Positions 24,301 to 34,742 of a DNA stretch of 64,000 nt are shown here, piece after piece. The notes beneath the pieces are model-generated. The model made no database searches. It was given only the letters and a program-made list of their open reading frames with translations, and was not told the DNA's origin. The DNA lies in NCBI GenBank assembly GCA_001510575.1, contig LNGK01000004.1, forward strand, positions 1,666,537 through 1,730,536, in the 5' to 3' direction. This DNA is from Knoxdaviesia capensis (Eukaryota > Ascomycota > Sordariomycetes > Microascales > Gondwanamycetaceae). The first letter of the stretch is position 1. Every line of letters begins with the position of its first letter. Position numbers and translations under genes: made by a program.

Positions 24301-25638
24301 GCCTTGGTTTTGTCCCAAACGGTCCTGGGCTCGCACCATGTGCCCTATTTTCTCCGCCCAGTGAATATCCAGATGGATGGGGGGTAAAAAAAAAAAGATT
24401 AAATTATTAAAACTCCACCCGCAGCTTGCAGTTAGGACTTTCTAGATTTTATCGTCGTTGGGCCCGTTAACACCCTGTTCTTACTGCTCGCTCGCTCGCA
24501 TCTCCACGTGTGCAGGTGGAGGACAGGACAGACATGTATGTCCGGTAGCAACAGGCAGCCAGATAGATTTGTTTGTGTTTATGTGTGTGTTTTGGTGCGG
24601 CGTGCTCGCAATTCTCGTATGCTCTCGGACCCCCCGCCGACAGACAACGAGCAGGAGGAACACAATGCAAAAAACATTCCCATCTAAGTCGTTGGCGCCG
24701 ACTCTTTTTTTTTGGCAAGATACGAGTGCATACGACTTGTACAGTACGTAAACAGCTTCCTCCAGTCCGTCTTCCCCTCACTGCACGAGCAGAAAGCTCG
24801 GGACCCCCCGCCTAATCGACATATTAGCCTCCGTCGCATGATGTCCCATACGCCATATACGATGTGCCGACCATCCTATCGGCCAAGCAAGCCGGAAGAC
24901 ATAAGTAATGCCCACCCGCGAGCAGCCCTCGTCCAGGACAAGGGCCTGTCGTTCTTTGCTGCTCGTCTTATGACCGCTAGCCCGACAATCTCCGTTTCGA
25001 TTTTCCCGCGTGGAGCGGACCCTCTTCTTTTTTCCTCTTCCTTCTCCTGTTCTGGTTTCTCCAGCGGAGATGAAACTCAAACGGCCGGCCTGTCGTTCGT
25101 CTCGTTCCTCCTAGGGTTTGGTGTCTTTTTTTTCTGGTCTGCTCTGCCCCGTGTCTTATCCGGAACTTGCAATCCGAGAATCAGCAAACACGTTGAGAGA
25201 TAATGCCTCAAGTATCTAGTCGTTCTTGTTTCGGTGGCCTCTTCCTCGAGAAGAACGCATGTGAAAATGCTCTTGGAGATGGACGGGCCTGTCTGCTTTC
25301 GTTTACGTCGTCTGTCGCCTTCCACCTCGGCATCAGGATCGCCGGGGATCCCTCCCATGCTGGTTATTCTGGGCGACGCCGCAATTGTGCCATCCTTGTT
25401 TTATAATAACGATGTGTCTCTGGTTCTCTTAGCCCCTGGTTCAGCTCCCGAGCACCGAAGAACCTATGAAGTTCGGACAAGGTGATATGGAGTGTAAAAA
25501 GTCAAAACCACACACACGGGCTAAAATCTGATGCAAGGTCAAAGGATATATATATCCTCTGGCATGTTACAGTCAATAGGCATATCTTAAAGAGAATTTT
25601 GACTGGGTACGACAGCTGGATACTCCTACTTATACGCC

Positions 25639-25652
25639 AACCCTAACCCTTA
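25639..25652. promoter_or_regulatory. Interstitial telomere-like box (AACCCTAACCCTTA)
   Basis: Nearly two copies of the CCCTAA unit, about 550 bp upstream of the 26205 gene. A regulatory function is inferred only from recurrence of this motif. Confidence 0.45.
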
Positions 25653-26174
25653 TATGCCATCAGCCTGGCGGAGGAACTTCTCCCATAGCAGTCCGCCCAC
25701 CGCCCCAGAATATACCCACACCAGTCAGCTTCTACCAGTAGCAGTAAGCTCTGATCGAGATCCAAAACGGATATATGAACTCGCTGCATTGATTCGGCCT
25801 TGTTAGCAGGAACATGAGGATGATGTTGGATGGTCTTTGCTTGACAGCTGCCATTCTTCTGGCGGCCCGTCAGGCTTGAACAGTGAAAAAGTGGAACAGT
25901 CGAATCACCGTCGCGCCTGATTGGCTGGATTCTCATCTCTCAGTCTTTTTTTCTTTTCCTGGCCTGATCTCTTGACAACGTCTCTTTGATGTAACGAACC
26001 ACGCCCTCCGATTCCGTTTACTCGCTTATTTTGAAACTGGGAAATCGTCGCGAGCAAGATACTGTCAATTGCTTTTGAGTTCCCTTCCATATCGTTCCGT
26101 ATACCTCCGTGGCCGCGCCATCGCTCCAGCGCCCCCGGCTGTTCAGTTCCACCCCCACGACCATTCCACAACCT

Positions 26175-26196
26175 CACACACACACACACACACACA
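26175..26196. repeat. (CA)11 microsatellite in 5' leader
   Basis: CA run ending eight bases before the start codon of the membrane-protein gene, so probably inside its 5'UTR. Confidence 0.9.
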
Positions 26197-26204
26197 TACC
26201 CACG

Positions 26205-26798
26205 ATGTCCGAATCCCCGAAAGCACCAGCCGATGGCGCGGCGCCGCCCAAAAGCACCCCGGCCTGGCTGCACAACTCCGCGCTGGTGGTGACCGGCACC
26301 GCGGTGCTCGCGATGCTCCTGCCGCCGCGCAAGCTCAACATGCGGTTCCTCATGCTCTCGGCCACGCTCTCGCTGTCGTCGAACCAGCTGGCCTACGACT
26401 ACACCGGCACGTCGCTGTACCAGCGCTTTGGCGCGCGCGCGTCCAGCATGGTCGGGTCGGGCACGCTGCCCGACCGCGCGCGCGAGGTGCAGGCGCGACT
26501 GCGCGAGGAGAAGCTGGCGCGCGAGGCGTCGTTGCCAGAGGCCGAGCGCAAGCGGCTGGCGGACGAGCGCGAGCGGGGTGCGCGCTCCGGCATCAAGAAG
26601 CTGTGGATGGGCGACCAGCCGGCCGATTGGCAGCAGCGCCGCGTCGAAGAGGAGCGCAAGGCGCTGGCTGAGGGGAAGGGGTACGGCGATTTGATCATGG
26701 AGCAGATCAGGGATGTGTGGTATGGCAAGGCTGGGGAGGAGAAGCCTAAGCCGAGTGATGCGGTGAAGACGGGTTCTGCGGATGAGAAGAAGCCGTAG
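26205..26798 (+). CDS. Small conserved fungal membrane protein (annotated elsewhere as rhomboid-family)
   Basis: Single exon, 197 residues. Two hydrophobic segments (about 25-43, SALVVTGTAVLAMLLPP; and about 45-62, around FLMLSATLSLSSNQLAY) are followed by a highly charged helical C-terminal half rich in Arg/Glu/Lys. The motif KLWMGDQPADWQQRRVEEE and the closing DLIMEQIRDVWYG match a family found in many Pezizomycotina that databases label rhomboid family membrane protein. No rhomboid catalytic Ser or His motif is visible, so that label says little about function; I would call it unknown. The start is the ATG at 26205, because the upstream part of the frame is leader sequence with the CA repeat. 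It converges on the lysine-rich gene. Confidence 0.85.
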   Translation: MSESPKAPADGAAPPKSTPAWLHNSALVVTGTAVLAMLLPPRKLNMRFLMLSATLSLSSNQLAYDYTGTSLYQRFGARASSMVGSGTLPDRAREVQARLREEKLAREASLPEAERKRLADERERGARSGIKKLWMGDQPADWQQRRVEEERKALAEGKGYGDLIMEQIRDVWYGKAGEEKPKPSDAVKTGSADEKKP

Positions 26799-27307
26799 GC
26801 AACCCGGCTCCCCGGGCCCTGCGAGCAATAGCGTCTTCTCTCCTGGCTCCGACGTCTGACTTGGCCGCCCCAGACACAACTGGGTGCCACCCCGCCGTGC
26901 TGGATCGTGCTGGGACCTGAGGCGAGGCTGAATTCGGTGTGTGTACGACTGTTGTGATATTTATTTGACGAGCCTTCATGCTGTATATTCAGACTTCTTT
27001 TGCACTGGGATCCACCGGCGCATGATTTTCAAAAGGGGGGATGCACAAAACTTGCGAAGACTTTTCTGGGTGACTTTTTGTGGCTGATTGACGGGGGAGG
27101 ATATATCTCTACTAAATCACATTGTACGTTTTAATATCTCGCCATCTGTGCAAGTTTCATGATCTTTTTTTAAGAGGCACATCTCTGAAACCTCGAACCC
27201 TGAATAGACTAGCTCATTTTGAAGACCTAAGAATGCACGCACGCTGGAAAAGACAGAGGACACTCCCGAAAACACCATGACACATGAGAAGAGTGGTAAC
27301 AGTTCCA
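26799..27307. other. Convergent 3' region
   Basis: About 500 bp between two facing stop codons. The sequence is AT-rich with poly-T stretches suited to mRNA 3' ends. No gene seen. Confidence 0.65.
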
Positions 27308-28557
27308 CTACGCAGTCTTGGGGCGCGTTGCCGCGGGCTTACCGCTCTTTGCGCCGCCGGGGCGTTTGACCTGCTTCACCTTCGCAAACGATCTCGAGAG
27401 CTTGCTCTTCGGCTTCCACTTGGTCGCCGGCTTATTAGTAGCCGCACCATCTTTGCCGGCGTCAGTGGCAGCAGCAGACTTGGGTCCGCCACGGCGGCTG
27501 CCCGGCTTGGCGGGCCGGGCGGCCTTGGCCTCGCGTTTCTCCAGCTTCTTCTTGCGGCGCTCGATGGCGGTCGGCTTGACGGGGTGGCGTTTGGCGTTGG
27601 CGAGCTTCTTCTCGGCGCGCGCGATCGCGCGGTCGTCGTACTTCTTCAGCCGCGCCTCGGCCATGGCCTCGACCTCGTCGGCGCGCTCGGTCGAGTCGGG
27701 CGGCAGGTGCAGCTTCTGGCGCGCCTGCGCGAGGAGCTTGGCCTTGGCCTTCAGGCGGCGGCGCTCGGAGCGCGGGTTCGGGGCGGCGCCGCTGGGCACC
27801 AGGATAGTCTCGTCGTCGTCCGCCGCGGGGAGTCGGGAGGCGAGCGTGCTGGGGGTAGGCTGCTCGGGCGCCGGCTCCTGGGGCGCAGGCTCGGGGGCGT
27901 CCTGGATGTGATCCATTGACTTGGCCGGGGCCAGGTCAAACTCGAAGGGGGAAGCGTCATTGGAGTCGGAGTCGGTTGCATCTGGGGCTGTGGCTGCTTC
28001 CTCGGGAGGGGTAGAAGCGTCGACGGCTGTGATGTCTTCCGGGGTGGCGGCTTTCTCCTTGCTCTTCTTGTCCTTCTTGTCCTTCTTGTCCTTCTTGTCC
28101 TTCTTGTCCTTCTTGTCCTTCTTTTCCTTTTCAACCTTGTGCTTCTTGTCCTTCTTCTCCGTCTTGTCCTTCTTCTCCTTCTTGTGCTTCTTCTCCGTCT
28201 TCTCCTTCATCTCCTTCTTGTGCTTCTTCTCCTTCTTGTGCTTGTCCTCCGAAGAAACCGGGGCCGAATCCGGAGGGGTCTCTTCACGAGCAGCGACAGT
28301 CTCGACCATTGATACCTAGAAGGATTAGTTTTGGTCAGACGGATACAACCTCAGTGAATCGTGCATGGAACCCTTCAAACACTTACCTTCACAACCTCTG
28401 AAGCGGCGTCCTCTGTCGGCTGCGTGCTTCCACCCCGCCGCGACCGCGACTTCTTGCTCGATTTGGAGATCTTGTGCTTAGGCTCACGGGTTCCGTGAAG
28501 CACAGCGTGGTCTCGCTCCTTCGGAGCATCCGAGGAGTGCTTCTTGGACTTTCCCAT
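27308..28557 (-). CDS. Lysine-rich low-complexity protein, probably nuclear/nucleolar
   Basis: Two exons, 28557-28387 and 28315-27308, 392 residues. The 71-bp intron has a GTAAGT donor, an AACTAAT branch and a TCTAG acceptor, and keeps the frame (EVVK then VSMVE). The start at 28557 (MGKSKKHSS) is preferred to an upstream in-frame codon because it fits the basic N-terminus. The first 60 residues are basic and serine-rich. Then comes a long KEKK/KKDKKD repeat (about residues 75-145), an acidic Pro/Ala-rich middle with SPFEFDLAP, and a basic C-terminal helix with RRKKKLEKREAK. Charge and low complexity suggest an RNA- or chromatin-associated nuclear protein, but no domain is recognised and I assign no function. 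Confidence 0.75.
28063..28122. repeat. 9-bp coding minisatellite (KKD repeat)
   Basis: About six to seven tandem copies of CTTCTTGTC on the plus strand, read as Lys-Lys-Asp units on the minus strand inside the lysine-rich protein. Likely length-variable between strains. Confidence 0.9.
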
Positions 28558-28862
28558 GGTTGCGATCTGTGATCGTTTGAGTCTGATCACAGCAACAGGA
28601 CAGAGGGAAGGGTTTGGAGGGAAACAAAATGAACGAGAACTTCAGGTGGATGGACACCGGGTATATACACAAATACAATGTAGCTGCAAAGCTCTCTCAG
28701 AGCTTCTGCTGATTTCTGCCTGAGCTATTGCGTTTGCATTGTTGTTGTTTAGGGTCTTTCTTTGTCAAGTCACAGAAAAAAAAAATCTAGATGCCCGATA
28801 AGATAACACCACCAACCCTTGAAGTTTTCAGCCATACCAAAACTGGACTAGTGCCACCACCA

Positions 28863-28888
28863 TTAGGGTTACCGGCCCATAACCCTAA
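28863..28888. promoter_or_regulatory. Inverted pair of telomere-like boxes
   Basis: TTAGGGTTA, an 8-base spacer (CCGGCCCA), then the exact reverse complement TAACCCTAA, about 310 bp upstream of the lysine-rich gene start. The symmetry suggests binding by a dimeric or tandem Myb-type factor; this is inference. Confidence 0.5.
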
Positions 28889-29788
28889 CATTTGGTGGCG
28901 TCGCCCGATTTGAGACCCCGGCGTGGAGCATCGCCCTTGATGGAAACGCGTGGCCACGCCACCCGAGCCTCTGAAGATGAGCTGTGGAGGCTATACCATC
29001 TTTAAATTGGAGAGAGGATCAGCGTCTTGCATGAAGATGCGATGACGTGGAAAGAGACGGCGGGGCCCCGAAAATTCTGGAATACGCGCATTAGGCTTTT
29101 TCTCTTCCTAACATTTCAGTGTGAGTCTGCGAGAATCCTCCTTGGCTTCCGGACTCCAAAGTGGAAGATGGAGAAGACCCTAGTGGAATGCTGGGAGATC
29201 ATTAGAGACTGGATTCTGGTGAGATCTTCAGTGTACGCGTACAGGCTCACACATAAACACATCATGGAGCAACTTGGACATGGGCACCACCTACAAGGAA
29301 GGAAAAGACTGCTACAGATCATCGATTACGAGGATGGGAGCAAACTCGTATTAGATTTAGCACAGCGCTACTTGTGGTACATAGGGATACATATTTCAGT
29401 AGCACTGTTGTACAGTACCACAGCAAAGACGATAGAGTGGACAGGCACTCGAAAGATGCAGGGTGCAGGAGATCCCTACACTGACCGACATTTTTCCATG
29501 CTTTACATCATACTTCCATCAGGATGCAGGCCGGCGGGTCATGATGTGATAGTCTGGTGATGAAACAAAGCTTCCCATGGGGAGAAAAAGAGGCTCGCCA
29601 ACCAGTGCCGAGCCAGAGGGTTCTGGATCGCACCCATTTTATCTTTGGCGTCTCTTCTTGTCTTGGTCCCTACTCCCTAGAATAGCACAGCGAGGGAGAC
29701 CAAGAGGGGAGACGGACAATCGTTGTTGGGAGTGAGAGTGTGTACAGGGAACAGGAATGAGGAGCACCGATTCTGAAACAACCTGGTT

Positions 29789-29810
29789 GTGTGTGTGTGT
29801 GTGTGTGTGT
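29789..29810. repeat. (GT)11 microsatellite
   Basis: Uninterrupted GT run, immediately followed by ACTGTACTGT. Confidence 0.92.
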
Positions 29811-30361
29811 ACTGTACTGTGTGGTTTGCTTCTGGGGAAGTAACAAAGAAAAGCTGCGTGAGAACCGGACACATACTCACTCAGCTATTCTGTAACACAG
29901 TATCAATGCCGCAGTCAACACCACCAGCCAACCCAAACCAAACATCCGAACATGAGAGCCAGCTTTGCTGTCGTTGGCCAGATTCCCTCGAGAGGCCTCT
30001 CACATGAGCCACATGATGCTGCATGTGTGTGAAGGATGGGGCCATACGCATATCGACTCGTAGTATGTGTGTGTTCAGACTCCGATAGATAGAGAGATAG
30101 TCGTGGTATGTAGGCTCATGATCGGGGGAACAGCCACTACCACAGACGACGGCTATTTCTGTCGATTTAGGGGGAGGCGGTGGTGGCAAACAAAGCTTCC
30201 TGTGCGAGCCCAGCAGAATACTACGGTACTATGTCGCGGCTATCCAGAGCTGGAGTTCGCCGGCTCTAGCTCCAGGTACCAGGGCCCCGTTGAATCCCAG
30301 CTTCCGGAGTCTTGTCTATCCTCAACCTACTCCGGACTCCCTATACACTACGTTACTGTAC

Positions 30362-30377
30362 TGTACAGTACTGTACA
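30362..30377. repeat. 16-bp perfect palindrome, copy 1
   Basis: TGTACAGTACTGTACA, self-complementary over its full length, embedded in a longer TACTGTACTGTAC context. The identical 16-mer occurs at 63642-63657. Both copies are intergenic. Confidence 0.9.
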
Positions 30378-31356
30378 CAGAAGGGAGAGAGAGAGAGGGG
30401 GGTTAGCGAACCGCTGCAGCTCTGGGCAACAACATGTCTCCATCCATTGCCTTGCACAGCCCAGTTCTCTGCCTCTCTCGGTGTTGCCTTGGCTGGGCGT
30501 GGCCGTTCCCTGAGAGCCTGAGCAAGCCCGCTTAAAACCCACCCACGCCATGCCTGCAAGTCTGCAACCCCTTCTAAAACCCGTGTGGTCTTCAACCTAC
30601 TGCTGAGGCTGGCTTCGTATTTGACCTGGCAATGGCAAAGCCTCCCCAAGAGCGTCACCACCCATCATCGCTAACGCTTCGGTCCTTCAAAAAGCCTCCA
30701 GCCCCCCCCCTCTGGTTCACTTCAGCCACGTTGGACGTGTGATTTTTGTTTTCTTTCTTTCGTCTCTTTCTTCCTTCTGTTCCTCTTCCCGCGTTTTCGT
30801 TTCTTCTCTGCGTCTATTTCTTTGCTCTATTCTTCCTCGCTCATCTCACTCGCTTCATCTTCATCTGTCTCTTAAACTGCACACATCTACATACAGTGTC
30901 ATAGCAGTATTCACACTTTTCCGCACAGTACGCCGGTCAGGTCTGCCGCCCCCGAAACACAAAGGTACCCAGTACAACCTTGACACATACGCCCAGTACG
31001 GAGTCACCAAGTACCCAGTGACTGTTTGGGCTTAGCCTTTTTCCCCTGCCTTGAGACTTTTCCGTGGTTTGACAAATCAGAGGCCGGCGTTGGCTTTTGC
31101 TGTAACGGATCTCAGACCTACGCTTCTTTTTCATTCTTCTGGCTCCATATTGCCGCCTCTCTCTATCCTTTGTTTTTTTGACTTTCCCCTGACTATATTC
31201 CCACATCGCTTCGTTGGCTCGCCTGTGGATTTTCATTTGCCCAGCCTTGAACTGTGATTTCTTCAGATAATCCTGGAACTCTAACTGCTGGTGGTGCAGT
31301 AGGCTCAAAGCCCGTATCAAATCTCCTTGGCTGGGAAAAAGCGCTTATACTATTTC

Positions 31357-31387
<31 letters not shown>

Positions 31388-31667
31388 CCTTTTTTTTTTA
31401 TATAATTTTTTTATAATTTTTTTTATATCAATTATCCTTGCTCCTCCTGTTGTTACTCTACAATCCTTGGTCACCCTTATTTCCCTTTCGCTTTCTATTG
31501 GGGAACAGTTCTCATTCAATTTTACCCATTCCACAGACCTCTCCCTTCCACTCTCGTCTCGTCTCTTTTTCCGCCGACCAACTGTGGGTAGCACCATTCT
31601 ACGGTTTCTCCCTTCCCTCCCCAATTTTGTCCTTCTTCATATCTCCAGTCCTCTTGTCCCTCAAGAT

Positions 31668-33635
31668 ATGTCGGCAAACGATTACTACTACAGCACACAT
31701 CCCGGTGCCAGTTCGTCAACTCCTGCGCCTCCGTACTCGTTTGCGACTTCCCAAGAGGCCTACCACCAGAATCCACAGCTGCAGATCAACCCTGGCGGTC
31801 CGAAGTTGCAGCCTCACCAACAGCAACAGACCGGCCCGTCCCCGTTCGATACCGTGTTCGACGACAATGCTTATCCGTTAGAAACACGCCCAACTCCGTC
31901 CTCGTCTACTCCTGCTGCCGTCGCTGCCGCTGCCGGCCCATCGTCCTCGTCACCATACAACAACAACAGCCTCTACGATCCGCCCAACATGAACAACAAC
32001 AACACGAACCCGTATCCGAGCTACCCCCCGGACACCGCCTACTACGGCGCCGGCCACCCGCCACAACCAAACCCCTACAGCCAGGATATTCTGCTGGACA
32101 GCCGTCAACCCAAAGTTGTCGAGGGCGCCCAAGACCACGTTTACGAGGCTCCGGCCCAGTCGAGAAGACGCCGGAAGGGTCGGGTCCAGCTCGGTCAACT
32201 GGGCATGATTGGAGCCGACAACAAGCGCATTCCCATTGTGGTGTATCTCTTCTCGGCCATCCAGGTGGCCGTGTTCATCTACGAGATTGCTCGCAATGGT
32301 AAGTTGTTCTGACGGACCCCGTTTTTTTGTTTTTTTGTTTTGTTTTGTGCGCCGGTGGCTGGTGGTGGTGGTGGCCCAGCTTGGGCGCCTCTAACGGCTT
32401 ACTACCGACCGCTAGACGCTGTCTCTTCGGCATTCGGAGGCCTCGTCATCCAGCTTCCCCTGAACTAGCGCATCTAAACGCCTAACATCAACGCAGAATG
32501 GGCTAAACAGCTCAACTAACCGCCACTTCTCCGTATTCTTAGCAATCCTAACTGGTAGCCCGATTATGATCAAGCCGTTCTTTAACCCCATGATTGGCCC
32601 GTCGACATGGGTTCTCATCAACGTCGGAGGCCGATACGTGCCCTGCATGCACAACGTCGAAGCGATCCAGGGCAACCCGTTCCCCATCACCTGGCCGTGC
32701 CCGAACAGCACCACGCTGACCGGAACCTGCTCGCTTTCCGACCTGTGCGGCTTCGGCGGTGTCCCCGAGCCGCTGTACAACGGCAACGTCAACCAGACGC
32801 CCGAGCCCAATCAGTGGTTCCGCTTCATCACCCCGATCTTCCTGCACGCCGGCCTGATTCACATTGGCTTCAACCTGCTGCTGCAGCTGACCATCGGCAA
32901 GGAGATGGAGCGCGCCATCGGCTCGATCCGCTTCTTCATCGTGTACATGAGCGCAGGAATCTTTGGCTTCGTCATGGGCGGAAACTATGCTGGCGAGGGC
33001 CTGGTGTCGACCGGCGCCTCTGGCTCGCTGTTCGGTATCATTGCGCTGATCCTCCTCGACCTGCTGTACTCGTGGCAGGAGCGCCGCCACCCCGTCAAGG
33101 ACCTCCTGTTCATCCTGCTCGATATCGTGGTGTCGTTCGTGCTCGGTCTGCTGCCCGGTCTGGACAACTTCTCGCATATTGGCGGCTTTGTGATTGGCCT
33201 GGGACTGGGTATCTGCGTGCTGCACTCGCCCAACGCCCTGCGCCGTCGTATGGGAACTGCTGCGCCGTACACTACCGTCCAGTCGGGCGTGTCGGACCAG
33301 CAGCCGTCGTTCCTGAAGAACCCGGCCGGGTTCTTCAAGGGCCGCAAGCCGCTGTGGTGGCTGTGGTGGATCCTGCGTGCTGCGTGCCTGCTGACCGTCA
33401 TCATCGGCTTTGTGCTGCTGTTGAACAACTTCTACGTCTACCACAACTCGTGCTCGTGGTGCCGCTACCTCAGCTGTCTGGTAAGCTTTTGTTGTCCTCA
33501 TGTGATGTGATGTACGATGATTATGAAGTCTCACATAACTAACATGGTCTCTCTCTTCTTTTCGAATAGCCTGTCAGCAACTGGTGCGAGATTGGCGAGC
33601 TCAAGATCGACCCCGTCACCACGAAGCTCCTCTAA
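31668..33635 (+). CDS. Rhomboid intramembrane serine protease
   Basis: Three exons, 31668-32298, 32543-33480 and 33570-33635, 544 residues. About 190 N-terminal residues are disordered (Ser/Pro/Asn/Gln/Tyr-rich, with a QQQQ run), then RRRRKGR just before the first membrane helix. The rhomboid core has the L1-loop region with several cysteines, HIGFNLLLQ (the HxxxN motif), catalytic Ser370 in GASGS and catalytic His422 in SHIGGF; about seven membrane segments are visible. This is the eukaryotic secretory-pathway (RHO) type, which cleaves membrane proteins inside the bilayer. Intron 1 (244 bp, GTAAGT, CAACTAAC branch) is long for this window; intron 2 is 89 bp. Both junctions keep frame (G + CA gives Ala; SCL then PVSNWC). 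Substrate unknown. Confidence 0.93.
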
Positions 33636-34742
33636 TTGCCGACGATCCTCCAGACCATCGATGACATATGCATCTAATCTAACGCTTTCCTTTTTCTATC
33701 TCTTTGCATCCTGGACTCATCTCCACATGGGCAATTCAGTCTTTCATTTCTGTATAAATATCCATTCGTACACATCATTTCTTTCCTTTTTCTTCTGTCT
33801 TCTCTCTTCTTTCCCACTTCCCCCTGTCTTGCAGGGGGACCACTTCATTCTGCTTTCTTTCATGTTCCTTTGCTTTTCCTTTTGCTGCTTTTTGATTTCC
33901 CCCTCCTATTTGGGTACTGGGCGATCTGCAAAGCCCAGCCGCACCGGCTCTTCATACGCACTTAAAACTCTTCCGCTCTAGGTTGATACTTTGGCTTTTG
34001 CACAGCGATGGCGTTTCTGGAAGGGGTAATTCTCTTTTGTTCTTGCTTTTTTGTTATTTCTTTAGGGCAAGGATACTTTACATCTATCAGATTCCATGCT
34101 TTCTAAAATGTTATTCTTGAACTTTGACTGAGCATATTGTCCAACATCTGAGTGTAGTGAACTTGCTTTTAGCCGCCAGAGAGCGAATTCTTGGGGGATA
34201 ATCGTGTACGTACATATTTAGTCTCCGAAACACTGTAGTTGGCATTAACTGAAATACTCGTTATGATGGAGTAGATCTTGGCTAACACTTGACGGCCTAC
34301 AGTTGCTACAAACGAGCCTGAAGCAAATGAAAATAGGGTTATGAAAGTAGGGTTAACAAACAAGGCCATAAGTATCAGAACACCCAGACACGAAAAGTCA
34401 CGTGCTGGCACTTAAACACCTGCCATTTTCACGTCACGTCAAAGTCGCGTCTTTTTAATGGGTGCTGGATATTTGTAGTGTGAATTGTTTCTTCCTCCCC
34501 ATTTCCAAGTCCAATTTGATAGTGGCTTGTTTTCACCACTTTTCTTCTCTTACAACCTTAGTTCTCCCATTCTACTGTGTTTTTTTTTTTACAGCATTTA
34601 CTCATCGAATTCCGCTTCAGGCTGTGAAATGATATAATCGACAACTCTTCATCTTTCCAATACTCCGTCCATTGGCCGTTTGCTCCCTTCGATAACATCC
34701 CATAAATTCATAAATTCACATCGTCTAACCTCACCCGCGACC
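33636..34742. other. Intergenic region between rhomboid and POL3 genes
   Basis: No gene. The first half is the rhomboid 3'UTR, T-rich. Two TAGGGTTA boxes lie at 34334-34355. From about 34480 to the POL3 start the sequence is a C/T-rich leader. Confidence 0.65.
34334..34355. promoter_or_regulatory. Direct pair of telomere-like boxes upstream of POL3
   Basis: Two copies of TAGGGTTA starting at 34334 and 34348 (14-base spacing), about 400 bp upstream of the POL3 start codon and in the same orientation. Function is inferred from recurrence near other housekeeping genes here. Confidence 0.5.

Larger units (their letters stand above)
21327..26204. other. 4.9-kb intergenic region upstream of two divergent genes
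   Basis: No gene recognised. The left end (to about 22100) is a pyrimidine-rich leader on the minus strand. Four telomere-like boxes are present: TAACCCTA at 22404 and 23452, TTAGGGTTA at 24102, and a double copy at 25639-25652. A GC-richer segment, about 23549-24060, has adjoining stop-free stretches in different plus frames (see findings). The rest contains only short frames with no recognisable family. Confidence 0.55.
28558..31667. other. 3.1-kb divergent intergenic region
   Basis: Shared promoter region of the lysine-rich gene (-) and the rhomboid protease gene (+). It contains the inverted telomere-like pair at 28863-28888, a (GT)11 run at 29789-29810, the 16-bp palindrome at 30362-30377 and a C/T-rich leader from about 30740 to 31660. 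A stop-free plus frame at 29042-29560 (172 codons from its first ATG) resembles nothing I know and is probably chance. Confidence 0.6.

Noticed and set aside
26205..26798. Active rhomboid protease
   Set aside because: No GxSG or catalytic His motif and only two hydrophobic segments, despite the database label for this family.
29042..29560. Possible orphan gene of 172 codons (plus strand)
   Set aside because: No recognisable domain, no intron signals, and an open frame of this length is expected about once by chance in a window this size.
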